Position numbers and translations under genes: made by a program. A stretch of DNA of 64,000 bases, taken from assembly GCA_030015575.1 (NCBI GenBank), contig CM057339.1:695094761-695158760 (forward strand), read 5' to 3'. The DNA is from Agapanthus africanus. Its lineage: Eukaryota; Streptophyta; Magnoliopsida; Asparagales; Amaryllidaceae. Positions within the stretch are counted from its first letter, which is position 1. Each line of letters opens with the position of its first letter. Below are positions 10,133-22,436 of this stretch, in pieces. The notes beneath the pieces were generated by a model. The model was not told where the DNA came from and did no database searches. It was given only the letters and a program-made list of their open reading frames with translations.

Positions 10133-13100
10133 CTAAGGCCATGTACTGGCATATCGAAGACCTATCATCTCGATCAGCCGCTCGAACTGAGTCTGGGGCA
10201 AAGCCTTGGTGAATGGATCTGCAGTGTTATCTTCTAAAGCAACCCTCCGAACCTCGATCTCCTGGCGATCCACGATCTCCCTGATCAGGTGATACCGCCT
10301 CAAGATGTGTCTGGATTTCTGATGGGACCTGGGTTCCTTCGCTAAAGCTATAGCCCCGTTGTTGTCGCAATACAGAGGTATTGGATCAACAATGGGCGGA
10401 ACCACCTGAAGTTCTTTCAAGAACTTCCTTATCCAGACGGCTACTTTTGCGGCATCTGCAGCAGCGATATATTTCGCTTCCATCATCGAGTCAGCAACGG
10501 TTTCCTGTTTGGAACTCTTCCAACACACCGTCCCTCCATTGAGGGTAAAGACAAAACCCGACATGGACTTGGAATCATCCTTGTCACTCTGGAAGCTGGA
10601 GTCAGCAAAGGCCTCGATCTGGAGGTCTTTTCCGCCATACACCAAGAATATCTCCTTAGTCCTTCTCAGGTACTTGAGAATGTTCTTTACCGCTATCCAG
10701 TGTTTCTCCCCAGGGTTTGACTGATACCGGCTTACTGCACTCAGTGCATAAGCTACATCCAGTCTGGTACACAACATCGCATACATTATAGAGCCTACCG
10801 CAGAAGCGTATGGTATAATAGACATGCGATCCCTTTCCAAATCAGTCTTGGGAGACATCTCTTTGGAGAGGGTGATCCCGTGACAAGCCGGTAGATTACC
10901 GCGCTTGGAATCTTCCATACTGAATCTTTTCAGTATGGTGTCGATGTACCTGGACTGCGAAAGTCCCAACATCCTCTTGGATCTATCACGATGGATCCGG
11001 ATCCCCAGAATGTAATTGGCATCACCCAGGTCTTTCATGGAGAACTTGTGTGACAAGAACCCCTTGACAGATTGTTGCATAGGAATGTCATTTCCTATCA
11101 GAAGAATGTCATCCACGTATAGAACGAGGAATACGACAGTTCTTGCTACAAATCTACTATAGATGCATGGTTCATCTGGATTTTTGATAAAGCTAAATTC
11201 TTTGACCGTCTCATCAAAACAGATGTTCGAACTCAGCGATGCCTGCTTTAGTCCATAGATGGACTTAAGCAACTTGCACACCTTTCCGCTGCTCCCACTC
11301 TGAATGAAACCCTCTGGCTGGTCCATATAAACACACTCTTCTAAATTTCCATTTAGAAAAGCGGTCTTTACGTCCATCTGCCAAATCTCATAATCGTGGA
11401 AGGCAGCAATGGCAAGAAGGATCTGAATGGATTTCAGCATAGCTACTGGAGAAAAGGTCTCGTCATAGTCCAAACCAGGTCTTTGACGAAAACCCTTTGT
11501 AACCAGTCTAGCTTTATAGGTCTCAACCTGTCCATCTACACCAATCTTCCTTTTAAAGATCCACTTGCATCCTACGGGTTTTACCCCATCTGGAGCAATG
11601 TCCAACGTCCATACTTTGTTGGTGTACATGGACTCCATTTCGGTCCGCATTGCATCCAGCCATTTTACCGAGTCAACGCTCTGATCGGCCTGCTGTAAGC
11701 TAGTAGGCTCATCATAATCAATGATGCAGTCCTTTCTATCCCCGTATATGAGAAAACCGTAGTATCTCTCGGGCGGATGAGACTGCCTACTACTCCTGCG
11801 GAGCGGCGTAGGAATGTCCTATTCTTTTGAACCCTATGGTTCTACTGAGCTCTCAGTAATAGCTCGTGGTTCTGGAATTTCTTCCAGTTCTACTGCGCAC
11901 CCACTTATCTGGTTTTCCAAAAACTCAGTTTCCAAGAAGCAGGCATGACGAGAAACAAAAACCTTTTGTTCCTCTTCGCAATAGAAGAAATATCCTTTGG
12001 AGTTCTTTGGATATCCCACGAACTTGCACTGTACTGAGCGTGCCTCGAGTTTGTCCGTATGCTGCTTTTTGACAAAAGCCGGACATCCCCATGTCTTAAT
12101 GTGCTTAAGATAGGGTTTTTTCCCACACCACATCTGATATGGCGTGGTAGGCACAGTCTTTGTTGGAACTCGGTTCAAAAGATATGCGGCTGATTCTAGC
12201 GTATATCCCCAGAATGATCGCGGTAACTCAGCATTACTCATTATGGAACGTACCATATCCAATAGGGTCCTGTTCCGTCTCTCCGATATACCGTTGTGTT
12301 GCGGAGTGTATGGAGGAGTAAGCTGAGAGAGAATTCCATTCTCTTTTAGGTAATCTAGGAACTCGGCACTCAAGTATTCAGCACCTCGATCCGATCTCAG
12401 AGTCTTGATACTTTTGCCGGTTTGTTTTTCTACTTCATTCTTATATTCCTGGAATTTTCCAAAGGCTTCGGATTTATGTTTCATTAAGAAAACATATCCG
12501 TACTTTGAAAAGTCATCCGTAAAAGTTATGAAGTAAGAAAAACCGCTTCGCGCATGTATAAACATTGGACCGCATACGTCGCTGTGTACGAGTCCCAAGA
12601 GCTCGCTCGCTCTTACTCCGTGTCCAGTGAACGGAGTCTTTGTCATCTTTCCTTTGAGACAGGATTGACAAGTTGCATATGATTGATATTGGAATGGATC
12701 CAAATATCCTTCTGTATGTAACTTAATCAATCTTCTCTCATTGATGTGACCCAGTCTACAATGCCATAAGAAAGCCTGATTAGTTTCCGGAGACTTTCTT
12801 TTGTGTGTATTCTGGATATTGAAAATCTGTGGTTGGTTTAATACGTATATACCATTGCTTAATGTACCTGACCCAATCAGAACTTCATTAAGGTGAATGT
12901 TCAGAACATTACTTACAAATGCAAATTCATAACCTTCTTTAGATAATAAAGATACAGAAATGATATTACAAGTTGCATTGGGTACAAAATAGAATTTACG
13001 CAAAACCAAAATGTGTCCATCTGACAAGCCCAGGTGATAGTCCCCCATGGACTCAGCATCCATGCCAGCTCCGTTTGCAACTCTGAGGGTCATATCACCT

Positions 13101-14083
13101 GCCTTCAAAACCCTACGCTTTCTCAGTGCCTGCAAAGAATTACAGATATGAGATCCTGATCCGGTATTCAATACCCAGGAAGTAGAGTTTATTGAAAGAC
13201 AGTTTTCAATAACATATACACCTGAAGCTGAAGCCGCAACTTGCTTCAGATCCTGTGTTCTGGCCTTCCAAGCCCTGCAATCTTTCTTCCAGTGTCCCTT
13301 TTTATGACAATAGAAGCACTCTTCCTTTCCCACAAGATGCCCCGCTACCTTTGTTGCCTTTGCTTTTCCCTTCGTATCCACTTTACTAACACCGCCCTTT
13401 GGTTTGGCGGAGGCTTTCTTCTTCTTTCCCTTGGCTTTCGCCTTGGACCTAGAAGAGGAAGATCCTCCTACAAACAAAGTGGATGTTTCCCTACCTTTCT
13501 GTAGGGTGCCCTCTGCACTCCTCAGCATGTTGAGGAGCTCTGGAAGTTCAACTTCTTTTCCTTGCAAGTTGAAGTTCAGGACGAACTGGGCGTAAGTGGA
13601 AGGAAGGGACTGGAGAATCAAGTCCGTATAGAGCTCGTTCTCTAACGTGGTCTCAAGGTCCGCGAGCTCCTCAATGAAGCCAATCATCTTAAGCACGTGT
13701 TCCGCTACCGATGATCCGATGGCCAACCTTGCCGAAAATAGCTTCTTCGACACTTCGTATCTTGCGATACGAGATTGCTCTCCATACAGTTCTTTTGTAA
13801 GGAGAAATATGGATTCGAGGTCCATATTCTCGTGCCTCCTCTGATGTTCATTGTCCATAGAGGCAAGCACGAGACACTTGGCCTTCGCGCAATCGATCTC
13901 TCAGGTCTTACGGATTTCCCTATCCGCGACGCTGGAGGTGTGACCTGGGACAGGGGGAGCTTTGGTGGTAAGAAGATACCCCAGCTTGTCGTAAGTGATT
14001 GCCATCTTGACATTCCTGAGCCAATCTTTGTAGTTTGGCCCTGTCATTATGTTTTTATCTAGAAGTAACTTAAGTCCAGTCAT
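10133..14083 (-). pseudogene. gag-pol: Cop-2 gag-pol remnant
   Basis: Minus-strand Copia polyprotein, nearly full length. Gag about 14083-13300 (starts MTGLKLLLDKNI, with PNYKDWLRNVKMAI); Lys-rich linker and CCHC knuckle CFYCHKKGHWKKDC near 13320-13280; protease region near 13170; integrase zinc region HCRLGHINE near 12750 and core 12640-12230; reverse transcriptase about 11600-10830 with YVDDILL near 11110; RNase H about 10650-10300; C-terminus GLRYASTWP. Domain order and motifs match Cop-1 and Cop-3, with which it shares most residues. A fossil with about two or three breaks. Confidence 0.88.
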
Positions 14084-14534
14084 GTCGATTGGTCGCTGCA
14101 ATTAGGAGAGAGAGAAGAAACACTCAGCATGATGCTCTTGCAAGTTTAGAGTGGTTTTTAGTTTTTCTAAACAGGATGGTTCCCACTGTATCTCAAATTC
14201 CTCCTCAAACCAAAAAGGAAGAATTAGTCGGAATCAATCTCACCGTACAATACTTGCTTAACCGTTCAGCCAGGCTAGTGTCGGTACTTCGAGGGAGGTT
14301 TTCCAACGCTTTCACGAAGTTCCTTAATTAAATAACCTCTTTTTCCTGGGGGCGTAGCCCCGTTAACACCTTTCTAGACACCTACTTGGTTTATAGCATT
14401 GATCGTTAAGTGAGAAATTTTCCGAGGAGTAGCATATACTCACAGTAGAATCGGGATTCAAATATCATCGCGTGACAAAACTGAAGGAATCCTACCCGAA
14501 TCATCACACTCCAAATGGTATGCAGCGCTAGCAA

Positions 14535-14791
14535 GTTTCTGGTTCTTTAGAAACTCCCGATGTGGATTTTTGCCCCATGCTCTTGTGACCTTGACTTTGG
14601 CCAACAAATCATAAGTCACATGTCAAGTTCTACCCGTCATTCTCCAAGTTAATTTGAACCCACCCGTACCTATCCTTGACTTTGGCCAACAAGGCGGTAC
14701 GACTGTCCCAAACCAACGCATCTATCTATGCTGCACATGAATACCCGATAGCTACCAATCATTATGCCTTGACTTTGGCCAACAAACACAG
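14535..14791 (-). ncRNA. Leader stem-loop array, Cop-2
   Basis: Stems TGTGAC/GTCACA (14584-14589, 14615-14620) and CGTACC/GGTACG (14665-14670, 14696-14701), with a weak third unit at 14761-14791. Each carries the plus-strand motif CCTTGACTTTGGCCAACAA, whose complement folds as TTGGC/GTCAA. Hairpin GTTTC/GAAAC at 14535-14554. Confidence 0.6.
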
Positions 14792-15883
14792 CTTGAATAC
14801 TATTGACTATTCATGTGAAACGACGGAGGGCTACGAATGGTTTTGGCGAAACCGTGAACGTGGTGAACTTGATATAATCGATGGAACGAGATAGCTTTTA
14901 AAAAGGAGTGGCTCAAGCTCCGCATTTAAAAGTTGGTTTTTGAAAAGAACCGAGTGGTTTTTGAAAGTGTTCCAACAACTTTACTTTGGTTTATTTTCTT
15001 GCATTAATTTTAATGCGTCCCATCATTTAATCCTACCATTGCAGAAAACAACCAAAATATGACGTACGCTTATGCCATCAGCATTCTCCACGGGGCCCCG
15101 TCATTATCCGTTAGGTTACTTAACTAACGACAGAGCGGGGGCTGGACTAGCGCGGATGCAAAACATAAGCAACGCCTAAATAATATCATATATAGATATA
15201 TTGCAATGATAGCCATTTCAGATCACAGATGAACACATTGGATATACTAGGAATCTACAATTCGTATGAGCCTGTAACGAAAAGAGGATTACACGGTCGC
15301 GGTGAATAGCTAATACCCCACCCTAGACCCCTACGGGTGCGGCAAACTACCCGCCAAATATCCGAAGCGGAGCAACCTCCCTCAACGACGTGAGTAGGCC
15401 ACTCGGCACTTCGAGATACCCGGTAGTTTGTGCACCCCACCTTGGGTCTATCCTAGAAGCAAAAACAGTAAAAAGAAATTATACAATGACGGCTACAACC
15501 CCGACCCGGTTGTGCGGACATACAAATAATATTACATCAATTTACTTATTACATGAATTGAAAGAAAAGGAAACTCTCATCTCACAACCCCCGGCTATTC
15601 ACCCGCGACAATCCAATGAGTTCATATACACATACCATCAACATTACAGATCACAGATATGTATAACCCCCACTAATCGACGTATAGCGATTAGCAGACA
15701 TTTAATACATATAACACATCACAGATATAAACCCGTTAGCTTTAGTATTTAGAAGTTCGATCAAAATACGGTTTTTTTAAGCCCCAAAAACAAATTTTTC
15801 TTTCTGGAAAATCTAGGCAGAAAAACCATATTGTAAAAATCCCAAAACACCCCTATGACCTCACTGCAAGAAAAATCGTCCAC

Positions 15884-15915
15884 GGCGGGAGCAAGCTCCT
15901 GCCGCGGTTCCGCGG
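15884..15915 (-). repeat. GC-rich hairpin cassette, Cop-2 leader
   Basis: Arms GGCGGGAGC and GCTCCTGCC pair at 8 of 9 positions around AA, followed by CCGCGG-TT-CCGCGG. It lies about 200 nt from the primer site. Confidence 0.6.
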
Positions 15916-16110
15916 CGCGTTGATGGGCTCTCTGGACCATTTTTCTACAGTGAGATGTAAAAACCCTGAGTCGAATTTTAAGGCAAGATTTATTATTTTT
16001 GGAAAAGAGGAAAAATTCGACAGAAAGTATGCAACCCGGGTGTTTTTTGCGACTTTTTTACGATCGAACTTCTACTTACATGGTTAACATGTTAGATAGT
16101 GTTTAACTAG

Positions 16111-16122
16111 GCTCTGATACCA
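16111..16122 (-). other. Primer binding site, initiator tRNA-Met type
   Basis: The minus strand reads TGGTATCAGAGC one base after the LTR end, the standard Copia primer site. Confidence 0.9.
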
Positions 16123-16123
16123 C

Positions 16124-18248
16124 TGTAAGTCCATGCTACTCTTCCCCGGTACTTGCGGGGTTGCGGAATTGGTGAAAAACGATTTTTGCTAGGGTGGTAA
16201 CATGGACTCATAATACGGATCTTTGTTAAACAACTACCTAACAACCTAACTAGGAGTTTTATCTACTCGGTTAGGGGGTTATACCTTTCTTGAACTCCTT
16301 CGTCTTCAACTCTTGTGGTGTACGGACCGGCTTCCCCTCGTCGTCTTCTCGCGCCGAAGATGGATCCACCCGAAAGCTTCTACCTTTTGGCTTCTCTTCA
16401 AACTTGAAGAAACTAGAACACTTGGCTTGCTAGGCCTTGTGAACTAGGATGAGTAGAGGATTGTTTTGGTGTTTTTATCTCTAAGGCAATGGTTCTCAAC
16501 TCATGAGAAGGGTTTGCCTTGAGCTAGAGAGAGCAAGAGGAAGAGGGAGAGCTTGAGAATGAGAGAGCTCAAGAGAGAGAAAGCCAAATGAAAAGTGAGT
16601 CAACCTCTTCTCATCTCACCTCTCATAATCAAAAATTATGATAACAAGTAATAATAATTGAGTATAATGTGATGGTTGATCTCATGACAAATGACAATAT
16701 CATTTCTTGCATTAAATGCAATTTGTGAAGCATCAAGCAAGCACAAGTCAATGCAAACAAATGATAGCCATTGTCATGATGGTGGTCAACAAGTCCAACC
16801 TAGTCAACCGGTCTACAAAAGTCAACAAGGTCAACCTTTCAACCCTAACCATGTCACTATAATACTTAATTAATATTATTGTTAATCATAATTCTAATTC
16901 TCATTAGGGTTTAGCAAAAGTCAACAGTCAACAACCCTAATGGATATCCTCTGCCTCTGTCTCTGTCAACCGTGCATACACACCCGTATCCGCGTTCCGG
17001 GGAACACGAATACTAACGAGATAAAACCAATCCCAAAACGTATACTAGGATCTGGCTTAAACCAAAGCCCACTAGTAATAACTGCCCGGTCACTCAACGT
17101 GCACAAGTGCACGGATGTGACCGGACCCTATCGCAAAACCATGCGACCTGTCGCAAAACCATGCGACCACTATTCTTTTGCCTAAAGGCGAATAGCTCTC
17201 TGTGTGGGACTCTAAAGACTCGACACTATGCTGGCAGTGGGTTCAACCACAGACCGCAAGCGGCACTAGCTGTGCGTAACGGACCCCAGGTAGATGCCGA
17301 TAAGAAGACGGACGAGGTGAAACCCATCTGAACTCCTACTGAGCCTGAATGTGACAATCCCCTACAGTCCGGTCTGTTCGTCTGATACATCGCATGGCGG
17401 GCCTAAGGGGGACGGTAAACGTCAGTCCCCTAATAGCGGTACAAGTCGTGTCGGAGTGTAGCCCAGAACACCCTGAGATAACACTGGTAACCTACCAGTA
17501 TATCTCGCTTGCCCTGGCCAGGGACTACTTGTGTAATGGCTCTCCTAGACACAGCGCGATGTAAACCCCCAATACCGGGAGAGACGAATCATGTCTAACC
17601 GTCATTGCCTCCAAGTGCTTTGGGACTGCACCCAACTACCACCTGTTTGCACGACTCCTTTGAGCCATGGTACGGAAGTAATCAAAGTACAGTGGGAACA
17701 CACTTGAGGCGAAGTGACAGTGTCAAGTCAGCGGACTAAGCTGTACTCATGTCACCTGGGAACTGATAACTGACGATAGGTATAGTACCAACCAATCAGT
17801 TCCCGACGAGTCCTGTCCAATGTACTCGTAACCTAACGAGCACCCGCATACTATCTCAAGTACGACATACTGACGGCTGTGGGACAGACCGTCTCCCCTA
17901 CTGGGATGAGAAGCGCATACGCTAGTCTACTCCGGAGTGTCGATGCCCTGTCTCGATAGTCCTACGACTAGGGACCTGTATAAGGATGTGCTTGTGGATT
18001 ACCCAGCCCCCAAGAGTGTGACTGCCATTACAACGCTGGTAATCAGGCAAAGATCCTAAGGGCTCTACTAATATGTATAAGCAATATGCTAAAAGAAACA
18101 CATGCACATATTAAAGTAGAAACAAACCAAGTAGCATACTACAATTTTGAGCAAGATTGTCTATATAAGGTGAATATCCCAAGCTTCCATTAAGTAATAT
18201 ACAAACTAGTATGATACAATAATGGCCTCTAGGACATATACACTAACA
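16124..18248 (-). repeat. Cop-2 5' LTR (2125 bp)
   Basis: On the minus strand starts TGTTAGTGTATATGTCC at 18248 and ends CATGGACTTACA at 16124. It has the conserved hairpin at 16986-17013 (GTAT/ATAC outer stem) and several TTGAC sites on the minus strand at 16747-16835 and 16917-16970. Confidence 0.9.
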
Positions 18249-19011
18249 TAGGCCAGCCTTGGGATGATGCTGCTGACATCATCCATCTTTACCCACTACC
18301 TTTTCAGAGGCTAGGCCAGCCTTGGGATGCTGCTGCAGACATCATTCATCATTACCCTTTCCTTTTAGTGCCTAACGGCATGTCTCGGTTTTAGCCCGAG
18401 AATCTTCACCGTGATCCCGGGCACGCACGGGATACTATTGAGTTACATGGATGATTCATCAAGTTGATTTCAAATACTTGAGAGTAGTTAACACAGTAGA
18501 CCAGTTTAGATTACTCACTGCACACTACCTTTCACTGTCCTGATTTATATTGTTGTCACACCTGCTTTGCCATTTATGATCATACTTGCATGTCTTGCTA
18601 CTCTGTTTATATATTATTGCTTGATGTTATGACGCGCTGACGTCTGGGTTTTGCATGGCCCAGATTCCTTACCCTTACTGCAGTCAGAGCAGGAGTACTT
18701 CAGTCAGCAGGCTGAGCAGTGAAAACTCTTAGTAGTTAGTTCTTTTACTTTTCAATATTTTATTCCTGATGTGAGCCCGCATTATGGGACATACATTCCA
18801 GTTATTCTTGTATTGGATCTTTTGCTTCGGCATTATTTATTCTTGACTCATTTTATTTTGGCTTATGGACATGTGCTAGGTAGTTTTATTATTGTTCTTG
18901 ATATCTCTACAGCCGTAATGTGACTGTGGAAGGATAATTCATATCCACAGGTAGCATGGTTGACTATGTCATGTGCCTACCTTAGCGTACTTTGGGAAGC
19001 GGGGCGTGACA
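18249..19011 (+). repeat. Tek-0: chromovirus-type LTR, 3' part
   Basis: The segment ends GGGGCGTGACA at 19011, the terminus used by Tekay-type LTRs (compare GGGTCGTGACA of Tek-1 and Tek-3 on the minus strand), and Copia leader resumes directly after it. Its left part is cut by Cop-2. It contains two copies of a 62-bp tandem unit (about 18250-18373, TAGGCCAGCCTTGGGATG). Whether it is a solo LTR or the end of a whole element cannot be seen. Confidence 0.6.
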
Positions 19012-19078
19012 GTAACTCTTACTCGCAGTGGGTATCGGGATCCAACTATCTCATATAAGGTATGCAATCTCATTGCAA

Positions 19079-19328
19079 ATTTCAACACTTGAAATTCCCA
19101 ATAATACATTTCCCCTAGCGTCCTATGACTTTGACGGAGGCCAACAAACCATAGGATGCTAGTCAAGTTCAACCCGTACATTTCATGATTGAATTAAACC
19201 CACCGGCACGATCCTTGATGAAGACCAACAAAGTCGCACGACTACCCTAATCCAATCGCATCATATGCTGCAGATAAGCACTAGTTAGCTACCGCACACT
19301 ACGCCTTGACGGAGGCCAACAAACGTAG
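19079..19328 (-). ncRNA. Leader stem-loop array, Cop-E
   Basis: Stems TCCTATG/CATAGGA (19121-19127, 19150-19156) and CTACG/CGTAG (19299-19303, 19324-19328), with a weaker middle unit near 19206-19241. Loops share TTGACGGAGGCCAACAAA (middle one altered). The neighbouring hairpin is ATTTC/GAAAT (19079-19095), the pair-swapped form of GTTTC/GAAAC. Confidence 0.6.
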
Positions 19329-21140
19329 CACGAATAGTAAGTAGTACTTATCTGAAATGACGGATGGTTACGACAGGTTTTTAAGAAAGCCTTTTGTGTA
19401 ATGAACTTGATATCGTTGTAGAATCGAGTAATTTTAAAAAGAGTGGTTTAAGCTCCGCATTTAAAATCGAGTTTTTTCAAAATAAACCGAGTGGGTGTAG
19501 CATCTACTAGCTTTTGCTAAAGAGGTCATTCCCGGTGAAGGGATCTCGGCTCATTCCTCATCAAATGAGTTGCGGGATATTCATAAAGGAATACCATTAT
19601 GCAAAGCAAGAACTAGAGCTACCTGTTTTGAAAATTTGATTCCACGACATCATTGGGTTTGTTTCCTTTTCATTAATCTCATTAATGAAGTCCCATCATT
19701 TATGCTTCCTAAGCATCACATATAAAGAAATAAAAATACTTATACAACATACGCTTATGTCATCCGCATTCGCTATGGGGTCCCGTCATGCACCGTTAGG
19801 TTAGATAACTAACGGCAGAGCGGGGGCAGGACTAGCGCGGATGCAAAATATAAGCAACGTTTTTTATATATCATATATATAATATAAAGAATTTGTCTCA
19901 CGCAGTTATATGATCTCATCACAGAACATGGCAGCAGAAGTCAACATATGAAATATTGGATATATTAGGAGGTCCGTGTATTTAAATTAAACCAGTAAAA
20001 AACCCGGATTCCACGGTCGTGATGAATAGCCAAACCCACATCCCTAAACCCCTACGTGAGCGGCAAGCAACCCTACCAATTTTAGAGTTAGGAGACCTAC
20101 TCTCGACTCCTCGAGATGGTCTCCCACTGGATTCTAGAACCCGGTCACTTATTCTCCCCGCCTTGGGTCTATCCTAACGCGGAAAAGTAAATAATATACA
20201 TCAATGGTGACATCATCCTCAACCCGGAAGTGTCCCAATAAAAGAATATTTCATACAAATTTTTACATGAATGAAAATGAAAAACTCTCTTCTCACGCAA
20301 AAACCCCCGGCTATTCAAACACGACGATCCAATATAATATATCACAGCAACAAATAACATCACATGTGATCAACGTAAGTAAATATGCATATCCCAATTG
20401 TCATTGACGTATAACAACGGAACCGGCGATACTTCACATATTACACTTACGGTCGCAGAAAAGAAAACGAAAACTACAATAATTAGAATCCGCAACATCC
20501 TTAGACATCATAAACCCGGAATATCTCATACCCCGAATTTCATGCCTAACATATAAACGTTGCATTTTAGTCTCATATTAAAAACACCTTTTCAATAACC
20601 TAGTCGGATAATTCAACAAGATTCCCGACTACTTGATCGAATACTCATCGGAAACATTAGTAGATGGCCATACCCCCGATGCCGTCGACGAAGTGCACTT
20701 AGGCGGAACATTGTGGCCACGAGCACCCGAGGGGATGCTTTTACCAACGGGGTTCTCCTACAGTCACTTGGTCGGGGTTATGGAGTATGGCTATCTAGTA
20801 GTGTTACTCGGCGAATTTTCGCGTATTATACGAGATTGCGACGGAGTTTTGATCCAAATCAAAACTCCGTGGTAATCTATCAAAAGAGACTAAATTGCAT
20901 GATTTATAGAACACTAACTAGTTTTCACAAAACTAATTATCGTGGATTCTAAATATTTTATCATATTTCAATATCAAACCCGAAACGATGTTAAAATACG
21001 ACTACGAAACACTCTGTATTGGCACTATAGAAAGATAACATCACATGCATTCTTGGCAAAAACAAACATAACCTGAACCCTAAAACCAAGAGATTAGAAC
21101 ACCACAAAAATTTCAAGATTTTTTGCTACAGGAAAAAAGG

Positions 21141-21169
21141 TGAGGCCGAAAATTTGGTGTTTTGCCTCA
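21141..21169 (-). repeat. Leader hairpin at the GC-cassette position, Cop-E
   Basis: TGAGGC/GCCTCA arms with a 17-nt loop, extended outward by an A-run facing a T-run. It sits about 190 nt from the primer site, where other leaders carry a GC-rich hairpin, but is less GC-rich. Confidence 0.4.
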
Positions 21170-21333
21170 AATTTTTCTGTTGATTTAGATACATCATAAC
21201 TAGCTTTCTGCACTTGTTTAAGATTTTTTTATAGGACTTAAAAAATCCGACAGAAACTAAGGTTTCAGATTCCAAGTTTCGGAGTTATTTCGTTTACGTA
21301 ATTCAACTAACATCATCCAATTCTTTAGCCTTG

Positions 21334-21345
21334 GCTCTGATACCA
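21334..21345 (-). other. Primer binding site, initiator tRNA-Met type (Cop-E)
   Basis: The minus strand reads TGGTATCAGAGC, one base from the LTR end at 21347. Confidence 0.85.
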
Positions 21346-21649
21346 CTGTTGGGTTCCTTAGCACGACCACTAGGTTTTAGAAGGCATCAAGCATGCGATT
21401 TTATAAAAATCTAGTGTGCTAACAAACCCTAACCAAGGATCTAACTAGAGAATTGAGGTTAAACAATACAAGTAAGCAACTTTACTCTAAGTGAACAAGA
21501 AATACAACCTTTGTAGACCGATCCTTCACTTCTAAAACTTCGTGTAGTAGTCCCTTAGCTTGATGTGCTTGTCTCGCGGACTCTCGTTAGGCTCCACTAG
21601 GAGAAAGGAACAAGCTTTCTTAAGATCTTCGAGGCCGGAGATGATCTAC

Positions 21650-22436
21650 TGTTGGAATTCCTTAGCACGACTACTAGGTTTTAGGAGGCATCAAGCATGT
21701 AATTTTTAAAAATTTTAGTGTGCTAAGAAATCTCAAACCAAGAATCGAACTAGAGAATTAAGGTTTGGAAGAAAGTAATCAAACATTACTCTAAGTGAAC
21801 AAGAAACACAACCTTTGTAGACTGGTCCTTCACTTCAAAAGCTCCGTGTAGTAGTCCCTTCGCTCCAAGTAGTGGTCTCTCGGACTCTCGTTAGGCTCCA
21901 CAAGACGAAAGGAACAAGTTTGCTTGAAGAACTTCGAGGCCGAAGATGATCTACGTCAATGAGACTCTAACTCAAGCTACCTCTTCACCAATTGGGAATT
22001 AGTGAAGCAAACAACCTATACTAAATTGCTAGTCTAGTGTAGATTGATAAAGTAGGAATTTTGCTCACTTTAGAATAATTTTTCTCACTCCTTTTCTTCA
22101 CCTCAAGAAAACCTAGAGAGCTCTTTTGAGATGAAGAAGATGATGAAGTGGTGAATGGAAAATGAGAGTGAATGGCAACCATGGGTGAGATAATATCATA
22201 TATAATCAATGTAGAGACTTAACAATGGCTAAAGATAATGGCTGAGTTAATAAATACCTCAAGTAAACCAAAATTAGTGGACTTAGTTAATAGTTTCCAC
22301 AAGCTTCTTCAAGATTCACAAACCATGGATTTTCTTCCTAATTTTGTTTATCCCTTAAATAAATAATCATCCTCATTATCTTATGTATAGTATGAGTCTC
22401 ATACACCCATGTACAGTGTATCATCAAGCATGACAC
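21650..22436 (-). repeat. Partial Copia LTR, second copy of the Cop-E subfamily
   Basis: Begins TGTTGGAATTCCTTAGCACGAC and follows the 21347 LTR closely for 300 bp, then the 22765 copy up to TAGCATGACACA or its equivalent. It starts right after the point where the first copy stops (tctac), so it looks inserted into it. It stops abruptly at about 22436. Confidence 0.6.

Larger units (their letters stand above)
14096..16110 (-). other. Cop-2 leader, complete
   Basis: The full leader from primer site to gag, about 2 kb. In RNA order: an A/T-rich start; GC-rich hairpin (15884-15915); a stretch shared with other leaders (15290-15450); CGTTAG/CTAACG hairpin (15109-15129); stem-loop array (14584-14791); GTTTC/GAAAC hairpin (14535-14554); the module shared with Gyp-C (14293-14383); polypyrimidine-AG element (14096-14122). 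No conserved long frame. Confidence 0.75.
10124..18248 (-). mobile_element. Cop-2: Angela-type Ty1-copia element, 3' LTR out of view
   Basis: Minus-strand Copia element with 5' LTR (16124-18248), primer site, leader of about 2 kb and gag-pol down to 10133. The last bases (AGTGCAAGTGG on the minus strand) are its polypurine tract, cut by the insertion of Cop-1; candidate target copy ccact at 10124-10128. The best preserved coding region in the window, with about two or three breaks. Its right flank (taggc at 18249) lies in chromovirus LTR Tek-0. Confidence 0.85.
19012..21649 (-). mobile_element. Cop-E: Copia element, leader and start of 5' LTR
   Basis: Minus-strand Copia remnant: leader (19012-21333), tRNA-Met primer site (21334-21345) and the 3' end of its 5' LTR (21347-21649, minus-strand end GGAACCCAACA). 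The leader is collinear with that of Cop-2. Its coding part should lie beyond the window, to the left of Tek-0. The LTR is cut at 21650 by a second LTR of the same subfamily. Confidence 0.75.

Noticed and set aside
7941-14100. A palindromic two-element unit sharing one LTR
   Set aside because: Explained by insertion of Cop-1 in the polypurine tract of Cop-2; no inversion is needed.
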